From contig NZ_JBGCCT010000048.1 of assembly GCF_041260665.1 (NCBI RefSeq), positions 1 to 51,355 on the forward strand: a stretch of DNA of 51,355 nt. The letters are read 5' to 3'. Shown piece after piece: positions 7,524 through 15,953 of the stretch; position 1 is the first letter of the stretch, and every line of letters begins with the position of its first letter. The notes beneath the pieces are model-generated. The model saw nothing but the letters and a program-made list of their open reading frames with translations. It did not search any database and was not told the origin of the DNA. The translations under genes were made by a program, and so were the position numbers. The DNA comes from Catenulispora sp. GP43 (lineage in GTDB: Bacteria; Actinomycetota; Actinomycetes; Streptomycetales; Catenulisporaceae).

Positions 7524-8005
7524 TGCCCGCCGAGCCAGCCGATTACGCGGAACACGCCGAGCACGCGGAGCCCGACGCCGCCCGCCTGGCCGCCGAGGGC
7601 GGCGAGGCCCTGGTCGCCGCGATGCCGACGCCGGCCTGGCCGGCCCTGCGCGAGGCGGCGCTGGAGGCGCTCCACGAGGCCGGGCCGGGCCTGGAGGGCG
7701 TCCTGGTCGCCGAGCTCGACGTGAACGCGCGCATGCTCGGCGCCGCCGACCCCGCACACGTCGCGGTCCTGCGCCAGATACTGGTGGCACGCTGGCGCGA
7801 GCACCTGGCGCGGGTCCTGGCCGAGAACCCCGGCGCGGACGAGGCGGTGCGCCGGCTGGTCGAGCGGATCGCCGCGGCGGCCCCGGGCGCGGAGCGTGCC
7901 GGGAAGACGATGACGAACATCGCCAGGGACCACTCGACGCTGTTCGCGGTGATGGACGGGAACATCATCCAGCACGGACAATGCCGGGAACCGGGTTCGC
8001 GATAG
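7523..8005 (+). CDS. Small helical protein with divergent copy of the same C-terminal motif
   Basis: 160 aa. The ATG at 7523 overlaps the stop of the previous gene by one base (TGATG). The protein is Ala/Glu-rich and predicted helical throughout. The end reads DHSTLFAVMDGNIIQHG, a clear but diverged relative of the DYATVFAVQHGDMHLHG end of the preceding protein. No known family was recognised. Together with the two upstream genes it forms a set whose common element is this tail, which suggests a shared binding partner or co-assembly. Confidence 0.7.
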   Translation: MPAEPADYAEHAEHAEPDAARLAAEGGEALVAAMPTPAWPALREAALEALHEAGPGLEGVLVAELDVNARMLGAADPAHVAVLRQILVARWREHLARVLAENPGADEAVRRLVERIAAAAPGAERAGKTMTNIARDHSTLFAVMDGNIIQHGQCREPGSR

Positions 8006-8191
8006 TCATATCAATGAGAGGGAGCGGCGGGGGCTCGCTCGGCTTGGGGTGCTGCTGAGCCCGGCCGGTGAGCCCGCGTCGGCTTGCGGCTCTGAAGGTC
8101 GCCGGCTGCGCGAGTGCTGACCCGCGGCGCAAGCCCGCCTGGTGCCTGCGCCGATTCGCGCTTTCTCGCGCACCCACCGCGGACCCCTGCC

Positions 8192-8235
8192 GTCAACTCC
8201 GGTTGACACCGGCCCGGCCGTCAACCTACATTGAC
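8192..8235 (+). promoter_or_regulatory. Tandem 16-bp palindromes over a leaderless promoter
   Basis: GTCAACTCCGGTTGAC (8192-8207) is a palindrome with 6-bp arms. GTCAACCTACATTGAC (8220-8235) is the same 16-bp element with 5-bp arms, exactly 28 bp further on, and both are followed by ACC. A TTGACA -35 (8203-8208) and TACATT -10 (8227-8232), spaced 18 bp, overlap the two palindromes. The expected transcription start coincides with the A of the ATG at 8239. No ribosome site is present, so a leaderless mRNA is likely. The layout fits strong repression by the encoded HTH protein. The rest of 8006-8191 shows nothing gene-like. Confidence 0.65.
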
Positions 8236-8238
8236 ACC

Positions 8239-8487
8239 ATGACCGAGGCAACAGATCTGGCCGCCGCGGCCGGCAGCACCGACCCGCGCGAAGGCCTCCG
8301 CGCGGTGGCGGCGCTGGGCCGGCTGCTGGAAAGCCTGGAGACCCTCCAGGTCAGTCACGCCCGGGCCAAAGGCTGGTCATGGCAGGAGATCGCCGACGAG
8401 CTCGGCGTCAGCAAGCAGGCTGTCCACAAGAAGCACGCCGGGCGGACGCGGGGAGCGTCCCTGCCCGCGTCCGGACGGGAGATGTGA
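8239..8487 (+). CDS. Small HTH DNA-binding protein
   Basis: 82 aa. The ATG at 8239 is chosen because the promoter places the transcript start there. After a short N-terminus the middle forms a helix (GLRAVAALGRLLESLETLQVSHAR), followed by a helix-turn-helix (GWSWQEIADELGVSKQAVHKKHAG) of the sigma-70 region 4 or MerR-like type. It probably binds the tandem palindromes 3 bp upstream of its own start and autoregulates. It is translationally coupled by TGATG to the Clp_N gene, so the two form one regulatory unit. Confidence 0.8.
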   Translation: MTEATDLAAAAGSTDPREGLRAVAALGRLLESLETLQVSHARAKGWSWQEIADELGVSKQAVHKKHAGRTRGASLPASGREM

Positions 8488-9110
8488 TGTTCGAACGGTT
8501 CACGGCCGGCGCGCGGGCGACAGTGGTCGTCGCTCAGGACTCGGCGCGGTTTCTGGGGCACCGGGGTATCGGGACCGAGCACGTCCTGCTCGGGCTGATC
8601 GCCGGCGGGGAGGTCGAGGTCGCGGGCCGGGTGCTCGCCGGGGCCGGGGTCTGGCGGGAGCGGGTGATCGCCGGCATCGAGCGGATCGAGCAGGCCCGGC
8701 AGGAGCCGGAGCGCGATCTGGCCGAGAAGGACGCCGCGGCGCTGCGGACCATCGGCATAGACCTCGACGCGGTACGCGCCGCCGTCGAGGAGTCGTTCGG
8801 CCCCGGCGCGTTGGATGGCGGAAACGCCCAGCGGCATCAGGGCCCGTGGTGGCGGCGGCCCCGCCAGGAGCAGCGCACCGGCGGAGCCCCGCGCGGCCAC
8901 ATCCCCTTCACTCCGCGCGCCAAGAAGGTCCTGGAGCTGTCCCTGCGCGAAGCCCAGGCGCTCAATCACGACTACATCGGCACGGAGCACGTCCTGCTCG
9001 GCCTCATCCGCGAGGGCCAAGGCCGGGCCGCCCAGATCCTGCACGACGAGCACGTCCCCCTGGAGCAGCTCCGCGACCAAGTGCTCGCCGAACTCCAGCG
9101 CGCCGGATGA
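8487..9110 (+). CDS. Stand-alone Clp N-terminal domain (ClpC2-like) protein
   Basis: 207 aa. ATG at 8487 in a TGATG overlap. It contains two Clp_N repeats: FERFTAGARATVVVAQDSAR...GIGTEHVLLGLI near the start and FTPRAKKVLELSLREAQ...YIGTEHVLLGLI near residues 140-190, separated by a charged linker. No AAA+ ATPase domain is present, so it is not an unfoldase. In mycobacteria, stand-alone Clp_N proteins such as ClpC2 bind ClpC1-targeting cyclic peptides and protect the protease. A decoy, adaptor or antibiotic-sensing role is therefore plausible here, with the coupled HTH protein as the switch. Confidence 0.85.
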   Translation: MFERFTAGARATVVVAQDSARFLGHRGIGTEHVLLGLIAGGEVEVAGRVLAGAGVWRERVIAGIERIEQARQEPERDLAEKDAAALRTIGIDLDAVRAAVEESFGPGALDGGNAQRHQGPWWRRPRQEQRTGGAPRGHIPFTPRAKKVLELSLREAQALNHDYIGTEHVLLGLIREGQGRAAQILHDEHVPLEQLRDQVLAELQRAG

Positions 9111-9126
9111 AGACGGGCGCCCGCCC

Positions 9127-10500
9127 TCAGGCCGACCGGGCCTGCTTCATCAGTGTCTTCCCGAAATCCCACATCATCCCGGTCCCCTTGTGCGCGTCCT
9201 CCATGACGTCCTCGAAGGCCGCCAAGAACTCCGCGACCTCCCGCTCGCCGACGGTCAGCGGCGGCAGCAGCTTCACCACCTCCAGATAGTCCCCCGACAC
9301 CTGGGTCAGGATCCGGTGCCGCCCATACAGCGCCATGACGATCATCTGCGAGAACAGCCCCTTGCGGGCCGCCTGGAGCATCGACCATCCCGCCTTCAGC
9401 CGCAGCGAGGAGGCCTTCCCGAACTCGATCCCGATCATCAGCCCCCGTCCTCGCACGTCCGCGAGCATCTCGTATCGTCCGATCATCTCCTTCAGCCCCG
9501 CGGTGAGCTGGTCGCCGGCCTGCGCGGCGTTCGCCGTCAGGTCGTCCTCCTCCAGCACCGCCAGCGTGGCCAGCCCCGCCGTCATGGCCATCGCCATCGA
9601 CCCGAACGTCGAGTCGTGCACCAGGACCCGGTCCATCGAGGAGTAGACCTTCTGGAAGATCCACTCTTTGCCCAGCGTCGCGCCGACCGGCACGAATCCC
9701 CCCGACAACGTCTTGGCGACCGTCACCAGATCCGGCTCCAGCCCCTCGGCCTCGTACGCGAAGAACGTGCCGGTCCGCCCCAACCCGGTCTGCACCTCGT
9801 CGCAGATCAGCAGCGCCTTGTGCTTGCGCAACAGCTCCTGGGCCTGCGGCAGGTACCCGGCCGGCGGCAGGAACACCCCCTTGCCCTGGATCGGCTCGAC
9901 GATGAACGCCGCGACGTCACCCTTGCGGAGCTCGGCCTCCAACGCCGCCGGATCCCCGAACGCGACGGCGTCGCCGGGCAACAGCGGCCCGAACCCGCTC
10001 CGGAACTCCTTGGCGCCGTTGACCGACAACGACCCCGCGGTCAGCCCGTGGAACGCGTGGTCGGCGTACAGCACCCGCGGCTTGCCGGTCGCACACCGCG
10101 CGAACTTCAACGCCGTCTCCACCGCCTCGGTCCCGCTGTTCGCGAAGTACGCCCGCTCCATCCCCGGCGCCTTGCCGACCAGCTGCTCGGCCAGCAGGCC
10201 GGCCAGCAGGGCGCAGTCGAACTGCACGAGGTCGGCGACCTGCGCGTCGAGGTACTGATGCAGGGCCTGCCGGACCACCGGGTGGTTGCGACCGAGCCCG
10301 AACACGCCGAACCCGCTGAGGAAGTCCAGGTACCGCTGCCCGTCGGCACCGGTCAGATAGGCCCCCTCCGCCTGTTCGTAAACGGTGTCGAACCCGATGG
10401 TCCGCAGCGTCCGGGCCAGCTGGGGGTTGCCGTACCTGGCGTGCAGGCCGTATCCCTCGCCTCGGCGCGCGGCGAGTAGTTCGGCGAGGTCGAATCCCAT
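9127..10500 (-). CDS. Class III (ornithine/acetylornithine-type) PLP aminotransferase
   Basis: 457 aa. ATG at 10500 with a weak upstream purine stretch. It is a fold-type I class III aminotransferase with FANSGTEAVETALKFAR (PLP phosphate site), CDEVQTGLGRTG and the lysine motif VAKTLSGGFVPVGA. The family transfers amino groups from omega-amino or alpha-amino donors (acetylornithine, ornithine, 4-aminobutyrate, diaminobutyrate). The long C-terminal part and unusual spacing do not let me pick the substrate. It is convergent with the Clp_N gene (16-bp gap). A strong hairpin separates it from the sedolisin gene upstream, so it has its own promoter. Confidence 0.85.
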   Translation of the reverse strand: MGFDLAELLAARRGEGYGLHARYGNPQLARTLRTIGFDTVYEQAEGAYLTGADGQRYLDFLSGFGVFGLGRNHPVVRQALHQYLDAQVADLVQFDCALLAGLLAEQLVGKAPGMERAYFANSGTEAVETALKFARCATGKPRVLYADHAFHGLTAGSLSVNGAKEFRSGFGPLLPGDAVAFGDPAALEAELRKGDVAAFIVEPIQGKGVFLPPAGYLPQAQELLRKHKALLICDEVQTGLGRTGTFFAYEAEGLEPDLVTVAKTLSGGFVPVGATLGKEWIFQKVYSSMDRVLVHDSTFGSMAMAMTAGLATLAVLEEDDLTANAAQAGDQLTAGLKEMIGRYEMLADVRGRGLMIGIEFGKASSLRLKAGWSMLQAARKGLFSQMIVMALYGRHRILTQVSGDYLEVVKLLPPLTVGEREVAEFLAAFEDVMEDAHKGTGMMWDFGKTLMKQARSA

Positions 10501-10622
10501 GGAATGAGTTTCGCCTACAGAAGTCCGCTACCGCACGTTAGACACGATTTGCCGTCTCGCAGCCCACGGCCGGGGCGACGATCAGCAGGAACGCGATGAC
10601 CAGCAGCCGCCGAACGCAAAGA

Positions 10623-10650
10623 GCGGCGGATCGGAAACCCGATCCGCCGC
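10623..10650 (-). terminator. Rho-independent-type terminator after the sedolisin gene
   Basis: A 12-bp perfect GC-rich stem (GCGGCGGATCGG / CCGATCCGCCGC) with a 4-nt loop begins about 29 nt downstream of the sedolisin stop. On the minus strand it is followed by CTCTTTG. It separates that gene from the aminotransferase gene. Confidence 0.8.
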
Positions 10651-10678
10651 CCGCTGTCTCAGAACAGCGCTATCAGCG

Positions 10679-12775
10679 TCAGTTGACGTTCAGCGCGGTG
10701 TCGTCGATGACGAACGAGGTCTGCAGCGAGGAGTCCTCGGTGCCGGTGAACTTCAGCGTGACGGTCTGGCCGATGTAGCTGGCCAGGCTGAAGGAGTGCT
10801 GGGTGTAGCCGGTGTTGTGGTTGAGGTTGGAGTAGGTGGCCAGGGTGCCCAGGACGGTGTTGGAGGAGTTCAGGACCTGGACCTTCAGCGTGTCGTACGC
10901 GGTGGTGGTCGAGGTCTCAGCGGTGTCGACGTGCAGCCAGAAGGCGAAGTTCGCCGTCTTGCAGGTGGCGGGGATGCTCACCGACTGCGAGAGCGTGTCG
11001 GTGTGGGTGGTGCCGTAGCCGTCCAGCCAGGCGTCGTAGCTGCCGGAGTGGGCCGGCTCGGAGGCGGTGTCGCTGTTGATGACACCCGAGGACGCGGCCC
11101 ACGGCGCGGCGCTACCGGTCTCGAAGCCGGGGTTGCCCAGCAGCTGGGTCGCGCTGCAGCCGCCGCCGGTGGAGCTGACCGTCCAGGTGAAGGAGGTCGA
11201 GCCGGAAGCGGTGCCGGAGGAGGCGGTGACGGTCACGGTCGAGGTGCCGGCCGTGGTGGGGGTGCCGGTGATGGCGCCGGAGCTGCTGATCGACAGGCCG
11301 GCCGGCAGGCCGGTGGCCGAGTAGGTCAGCGCCTTGCTCGCCGAGTCCGAGCCCGAGATCTGCAGGGTGCTGATCGCGGTGCCGGCGGTCGAGCTCTGGT
11401 TGCCCGGGTTGTTGACGGTGACCGTCTCGGTGCCGCCGCTGCCGCCGGTCTGCAGGCCGGCGATGCCGTTCGGGGTGCCGATGCCGGTGGGGCCGTCGTA
11501 GCCGGTGCCGGCGGTGCACAGGTAGCTGGGGGTGCAGCTGCCGTCGTTGCCGGAGGTGACGTCGTAGAAGTTGCTGGTGTGCTGGTAGATGTCCTGCGCC
11601 GGGGTGGCGCCGGCGTTACCCGCCAGGGCGTACATCGCGGCGACCATCGGGGAGGACGCCGACGTGCCGCCGACCTCGTTCCAGCCGGTGTTGCCGTTGG
11701 AGGTGTCGTAGACGGCGACGCCGGTGGCCGGGTCGGCGTCGGCGGCGACGTCGTTGTCGATGCGCTTGGAGCAGCCCGACGGGAGGTTCAGCGAGGTCTG
11801 CCACGCCGGCTGGGCCTCGTAGGCCGAGCAGCCCGAGCCGGTGCCCTCCGAGCCGGTGGTGGTGTTCCACACCGACTCGGTCCAGCCGCGGCTGGTGGAG
11901 GCGGTGGTCAGGTTGGTGCCGCCGACCGAGACCACGTTCGGCGAGGTCGCCGGGTAGGACGCGCCGTAGTCCGAGTCACCGGCGGACACGGTGGTCACGG
12001 TGCCGGAGGCGTGCTTGAAGTAGGTGTTGTCCGACGAGGGGTCGGTCGAGGACTCCGAGCCGCCCCACGAGTTGGATATGTAGGTGGCCACGCTGGCGGC
12101 GGCGGCCTGTGCGACGTAGAGGCCGTTGCTGGAGTCGTCGTTCGCCTCGACCAGCACGATGCTGCACAGCGGGCAGATCGCGGAGGCCATGTCCAGGTCC
12201 AAGGACTCCTCGAGCGTCCAGTCGTCGCCCGACGGCGGGGCCGCGGGCAGCGGGGAGGTCGCGCCGTTCTGGTTGACCTTCTTGAAGTTCGCCGCCGGCA
12301 GGCCCGCCGCCGTGCGGTACGCGGCCAGGTCGGACGCGGCGTTGGCGTCGTCGTAGGCGTCGACGATGGCGATGGTGCGCCCGGCGCCGTTCGACGCCGC
12401 GGCGGAGGTCAGGTTGTACGCCGACTGCAGCTGAGAGGGGCCGTACCCGACACCGGACGGGATCGCGTTGGGGGAGACCGCGGCGGTCATGGAGTGGATG
12501 CCGTTGCGCTTCAGGGCGAAGCAGGACTGGTGCCCGGCCACGATCACGGCCGAGCAGGCGTGCGTCGAGCCCTGGTTCTGCGCCGTCGTCGCGGGCTGCG
12601 CGGCGTGGGCGGAACCGGCGGCCTCCGCGGCGATCAGGTTTGTCGACGCCGAAGTGGTCGCGGCCGGCGCCGGGGAGGCGGTGGCCCCCGAGGCGACGGC
12701 GACGGTCAGCGCGCTGCCCAGGGCAACGGCTGTTGCCAGGCGCGCGGTCGCGCGCAGGCGAGAACTGATTCTCAC
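10679..12775 (-). CDS. Secreted sedolisin (S53) family serine-carboxyl peptidase with Ig-like and jelly-roll C-terminal domains
   Basis: 698 aa. GTG at 12775 with a GAGAGGGAAA site. It has a signal peptide (~1-33), a short pro-region (~34-105) and an S53 catalytic domain (~106-450). E189 and D193 in [14 protein letters not shown]267 in SAGDSDYG and S372 in GGTSASSPM form the sedolisin catalytic set. A He_PIG-type putative Ig domain follows ([18 protein letters not shown]), then a C-terminal beta-sandwich beginning [10 protein letters not shown], typical of carbohydrate- or surface-binding modules. It acts outside the cell, most likely in acidic conditions. The pro-domain is shorter than in kumamolisin-type enzymes. 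It is monocistronic with its own terminator. Confidence 0.92.
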   Translation of the reverse strand: MRISSRLRATARLATAVALGSALTVAVASGATASPAPAATTSASTNLIAAEAAGSAHAAQPATTAQNQGSTHACSAVIVAGHQSCFALKRNGIHSMTAAVSPNAIPSGVGYGPSQLQSAYNLTSAAASNGAGRTIAIVDAYDDANAASDLAAYRTAAGLPAANFKKVNQNGATSPLPAAPPSGDDWTLEESLDLDMASAICPLCSIVLVEANDDSSNGLYVAQAAAASVATYISNSWGGSESSTDPSSDNTYFKHASGTVTTVSAGDSDYGASYPATSPNVVSVGGTNLTTASTSRGWTESVWNTTTGSEGTGSGCSAYEAQPAWQTSLNLPSGCSKRIDNDVAADADPATGVAVYDTSNGNTGWNEVGGTSASSPMVAAMYALAGNAGATPAQDIYQHTSNFYDVTSGNDGSCTPSYLCTAGTGYDGPTGIGTPNGIAGLQTGGSGGTETVTVNNPGNQSSTAGTAISTLQISGSDSASKALTYSATGLPAGLSISSSGAITGTPTTAGTSTVTVTASSGTASGSTSFTWTVSSTGGGCSATQLLGNPGFETGSAAPWAASSGVINSDTASEPAHSGSYDAWLDGYGTTHTDTLSQSVSIPATCKTANFAFWLHVDTAETSTTTAYDTLKVQVLNSSNTVLGTLATYSNLNHNTGYTQHSFSLASYIGQTVTLKFTGTEDSSLQTSFVIDDTALNVN

Positions 12776-13240
12776 GGGGATGGTTTCCCTCTCGGTGTGG
12801 GGAGGCGGCAGGACTCTCCGGACAGCCGCCTGTCAGTGGGGTTTGGGCGCGGTCGACCGAGAGGAGACCTGGCGGTGCGTGTGGGGTGCGTCAGCCGCAT
12901 GCGGAGGTGGGGTACCTGGTGGGTCTCCGCCGCAGTTGACCAACGCGTCTCGATCCGGCCGTGCCGTTTGTGTACGCCTTGCTGTTCTGCTGGCGAGAAC
13001 GACCGCGCGTCGTGCCGACCGAACGGACGGTCCCCTCCAGGCCTCGAGTAGGGAAAGTAGCGCCACGGAGAGGGTCGGTCAACGGTCTCTTATGTAAGAG
13101 CATGGATACAAAACCACTGAGTACCGTAGAAGGCGTACGCACCGGTAACGTCTTTTGGCCTGCGTTTTTCAGTCAGGTTACGAAGTAACCATTGATCGCT
13201 GGCGGGAGTCCGTCATCCTCCGGCCGCTGAGTGCTACGGA
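12776..13240. other. 465-bp intergenic region, no gene supported
   Basis: It holds the sedolisin 5' region and the 3' region of the iron transporter operon. I see no convincing coding sequence, RNA gene or strong hairpin. Short frames on both strands lack ribosome sites and normal codon use. Confidence 0.6.
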
Positions 13241-14335
13241 TCATAGTTGTGCGGTGCCCGCCGTCACGCCGACGCCGGCGGCGCTTTTCGGATCAGCCGA
13301 CGCACCGATCGGGGAGGCGCATCCCGCTACGCGGAGGCCGACTTCCTGCCCGGCCGCCGGCGGTGCCTCAGTGACGTAGGCGATCAGCGGCGGCCCGGCG
13401 ACATGGCTGTCCTCGAGGGTGAGCTCGACGCGCCAGTCGGTGCCCCGGAAACGGGAATCGAGGATCCGCGCCGGAGCGGTGTCCGGTCCGGAGGCCGCGA
13501 TCCGCAGCTGGCCGGGGCGCAGCATGACGGTCGCCGAGCCGTCGGGGACCTCGGTTCCGTCGGGCAGCGCGACGGTACCCAGCGCCGTCTCGACCAGCCC
13601 GCCGCGCACGACCGCAGGGAGCAGGTTGGCCTCGCCGAGGGTCCGCGCTATGTCGGCGTCGGCTGGCCGGTGGTACAGCGCGTGGCCGCTGTCGGCCTGC
13701 ACGATCCGTCCGCCGCGCAGCACCGCGATGAGGTCCGCGAACGACAAAGCCTCGTCGACGTCGTGGGTCACCAGGATCGCGGTGGCGTTTGCCGCCCGCA
13801 GCGTTGCCGCCACCTGGGCCCGCACCTCGGTCCGCAGCGCGGCGTCCAACGCGGCGAACGGCTCGTCCAGCAACAACAACTCCGGGCGCGGGGCGAGTGC
13901 GCGCGCCAGCGCCACGCGCTGCTGCTGGCCGCCGGACAACTGGTGCGGATGCCGGTCGCCGAGCCCTGACAGCCCGACCAGGTCCAGCAGTTCCTCGACG
14001 CGCTCACCCCGGCCGGCGCGCGGCAGGCCGAAACCGATGTTCGCCGCGGCCGAGAGGTGCGGGAACAGTGCGCCGTCCTGCGGGACGTAGCCGATGCGCC
14101 GGCGCTCGGCCGGCACCTGGGTGCGGTCGTCGTTCAGCACGCGTCCGCCGACCGTGACGGTCCCCGCGCCGGCCCGGTGGAATCCGGCGACCACCCGCAG
14201 CAGCGTGCTCTTGCCGCATCCGGACGGACCGAGGATGCAGGCCAGCGTCCCGTCCTCGACCGTCAGATCCAGGCCGTCCAGGACCGTGGCGCCGCCGTGG
14301 CCGGCCCGCAGGCCCGTGATCGTGAGTCCGCTCAT
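13241..14335 (-). CDS. fbpC: Iron(III) ABC transporter ATP-binding protein (FbpC-like)
   Basis: 364 aa. ATG at 14335, one base after the permease stop. Walker A is GPSGCGKST, the Q-loop lies near GYVPQDG, the ABC signature is LSGGQQQR, Walker B is LLLLDEP, and the H-loop is VTHD. A C-terminal TOBE-like regulatory domain follows (residues ~240-340). It energises iron import as the third gene of an SBP-permease-ATPase operon. The final ~25 residues are low-complexity and may be dispensable. The ferric substrate is inferred from the binding protein and the upstream iron boxes; a related subfamily transports thiamine. Confidence 0.88.
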   Translation of the reverse strand: MSGLTITGLRAGHGGATVLDGLDLTVEDGTLACILGPSGCGKSTLLRVVAGFHRAGAGTVTVGGRVLNDDRTQVPAERRRIGYVPQDGALFPHLSAAANIGFGLPRAGRGERVEELLDLVGLSGLGDRHPHQLSGGQQQRVALARALAPRPELLLLDEPFAALDAALRTEVRAQVAATLRAANATAILVTHDVDEALSFADLIAVLRGGRIVQADSGHALYHRPADADIARTLGEANLLPAVVRGGLVETALGTVALPDGTEVPDGSATVMLRPGQLRIAASGPDTAPARILDSRFRGTDWRVELTLEDSHVAGPPLIAYVTEAPPAAGQEVGLRVAGCASPIGASADPKSAAGVGVTAGTAQL

Positions 14336-14336
14336 G

Positions 14337-15953
14337 TCAGGCTTCTTCCTTGAGGCTGCGGGCGGGGCCGAGCGTGCGGCGGGTCAGCAGGACCACGGCC
14401 GGGACCGACAAGAGGGTCATCATCGCCGCGTAGGGAGCGGCGGCGCCGTAGGCCAGGCCGGTGGTGTACGACCAGAACCGCGTCGCCAGCGTCTCGGTTC
14501 CGGTGGGGTGCAACAGCAGCGTCGCGGTGAGCTCGGTGCTGGCGGTCAGCGCGACCATGGCGAACGAGGCCGCCAGCCCCGGCCCGATCAGCGGCAGCGT
14601 GACCCGGACCAGGACGGCCAGCCGGCGCCGGCCCAGCGAGCGCGCCACGTCCTCCACCCCGTGCGGGACGTGGGCCAGCGAGGCGCGCACCGCGGTCAGG
14701 GCGAGCGGGAAGAACAGCACCACGTAGCCGGCGACGAGCATCGGAGGCTGCTGATACCAGGGCTGGGCGTAGCGGATCGCGAAGAACACCACGGCCAGCG
14801 CCACCGCGATGCCCGGCAGGGCCCGCGTCAGGTAGGCCAGGCGCACGATCCCCTCGGAGGCGTGCCCCGGGTGCCGCCAGGCCAGCAGCGCGACCGGCAC
14901 CGCGGCCGCGGTCGCCACCGCGGCGGTGACCAGCGCGTACCCCGCGGTGGTGGCGGTCGCCGACCAGATCGAGGCCGACGGCAGCGTGCTGGAGTTGCCC
15001 TTGGCCAGCCAGTACCCGAGTGCGTACACGGGGACGCCGAGCGTGGTGCCGACCACCGCGGCCAGTCCCACGAGGGCCGGGATCCGCCCCCGGCCCAGCG
15101 GCAGCGGATCGGCGGGCCGCGCCGCCGCGCCTTCCCGGACCACCCGGCCCCGCCGGCGTCCCGCTCCGGCCTCGGCCCCGATCACCAGCACCGCCAACAC
15201 GATCAGCACCAGCGCCAGCACCGATGCCGAGACGGTGTCGAAGCTGGTCTCGAACTGCGTGTAGATCGCGGTGGCGAAGGTGGTGTAGCGGACCATCGCG
15301 AACGCGCCGTACTCGCCGAGCAGGTACAGCGACACCAACAGCGCGCCGCCGGCCAGCGCGGGCCGGGTCTGCGGCAGCGTCACCCGCCACAGGACGCGCC
15401 ACCGGCTGTGGCCCAGGCTGCGCGCCACCTCCTCGGTGGCGGCGTCGCTGCCCCGCAGGGTCGCGGCCACCGGCAGGAACACCAGCGGGTACAGCGAGGT
15501 GGTCATCACCAGCACCGCGCCCCAGAAGCCCTGTACCGACGGGAACAGCGAGACCCAGCAGTACCCGTGCACGAACTCCGGGACCGCCAGGGGCATCGCC
15601 AGCAGCACCGTGAAAACCCGGCGGCCGGGGATGTCAGTGCGCTGCGTCAGGAAGGCGGCGCAGAAGCCGACGAGCAGCGTCGCCGCCGTGACGGTGACGG
15701 TGAGCTCCAGTGTGTGCCACAACAACGTGGTGACCAGCGGTCGGCCGAGCAGCTGCCGGACGGAGTCCCATCCGGACTGGCCGGCCTGCATCACCACGAA
15801 CACCAGCGGGCAGCACACGACGATCGCGACCGCCGCGGCCACCACCGGCAGCACGAACGGAGCGCCGGAAGCCCGGCGACGCAGTGTCGCCGGGTTCATC
15901 GCCCTGAGGACGGAGCGGGGCAGGGCGCGGGTGGGAACGGCGGGCTGGCTCAC
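14337..15953 (-). CDS. fbpB: Iron(III) ABC transporter permease, fused double-domain (FbpB-like)
   Basis: 538 aa. The GTG at 15953 overlaps the binding-protein stop (GTGA). There are about 12 hydrophobic helices in two homologous halves. Each half carries an EAA-type loop, EEVARSLGHSRWRVLWRVTLPQ and EDVARSLGRRRLAVLVRVTLPL, that docks the ATPase. A single polypeptide with two permease domains is typical of FbpB/SfuB iron transporters. It is the inner-membrane channel of the system. Confidence 0.9.
   Translation of the reverse strand: MSQPAVPTRALPRSVLRAMNPATLRRRASGAPFVLPVVAAAVAIVVCCPLVFVVMQAGQSGWDSVRQLLGRPLVTTLLWHTLELTVTVTAATLLVGFCAAFLTQRTDIPGRRVFTVLLAMPLAVPEFVHGYCWVSLFPSVQGFWGAVLVMTTSLYPLVFLPVAATLRGSDAATEEVARSLGHSRWRVLWRVTLPQTRPALAGGALLVSLYLLGEYGAFAMVRYTTFATAIYTQFETSFDTVSASVLALVLIVLAVLVIGAEAGAGRRRGRVVREGAAARPADPLPLGRGRIPALVGLAAVVGTTLGVPVYALGYWLAKGNSSTLPSASIWSATATTAGYALVTAAVATAAAVPVALLAWRHPGHASEGIVRLAYLTRALPGIAVALAVVFFAIRYAQPWYQQPPMLVAGYVVLFFPLALTAVRASLAHVPHGVEDVARSLGRRRLAVLVRVTLPLIGPGLAASFAMVALTASTELTATLLLHPTGTETLATRFWSYTTGLAYGAAAPYAAMMTLLSVPAVVLLTRRTLGPARSLKEEA

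Noticed and set aside
9127-10479. Long plus-strand frame opposite the aminotransferase
   Set aside because: Antisense shadow with His/Arg/Gln-rich composition, while the minus strand has all PLP-enzyme motifs.
10796-13051. 750-codon plus-strand frame opposite the sedolisin gene
   Set aside because: Shadow of the sedolisin codons; Val/Gly/Arg-rich, no ribosome site, no domain.
13155-13379. Short plus-strand frame at the end of the fbpC gene
   Set aside because: No ribosome site, overlaps fbpC antisense, and no recognisable protein.
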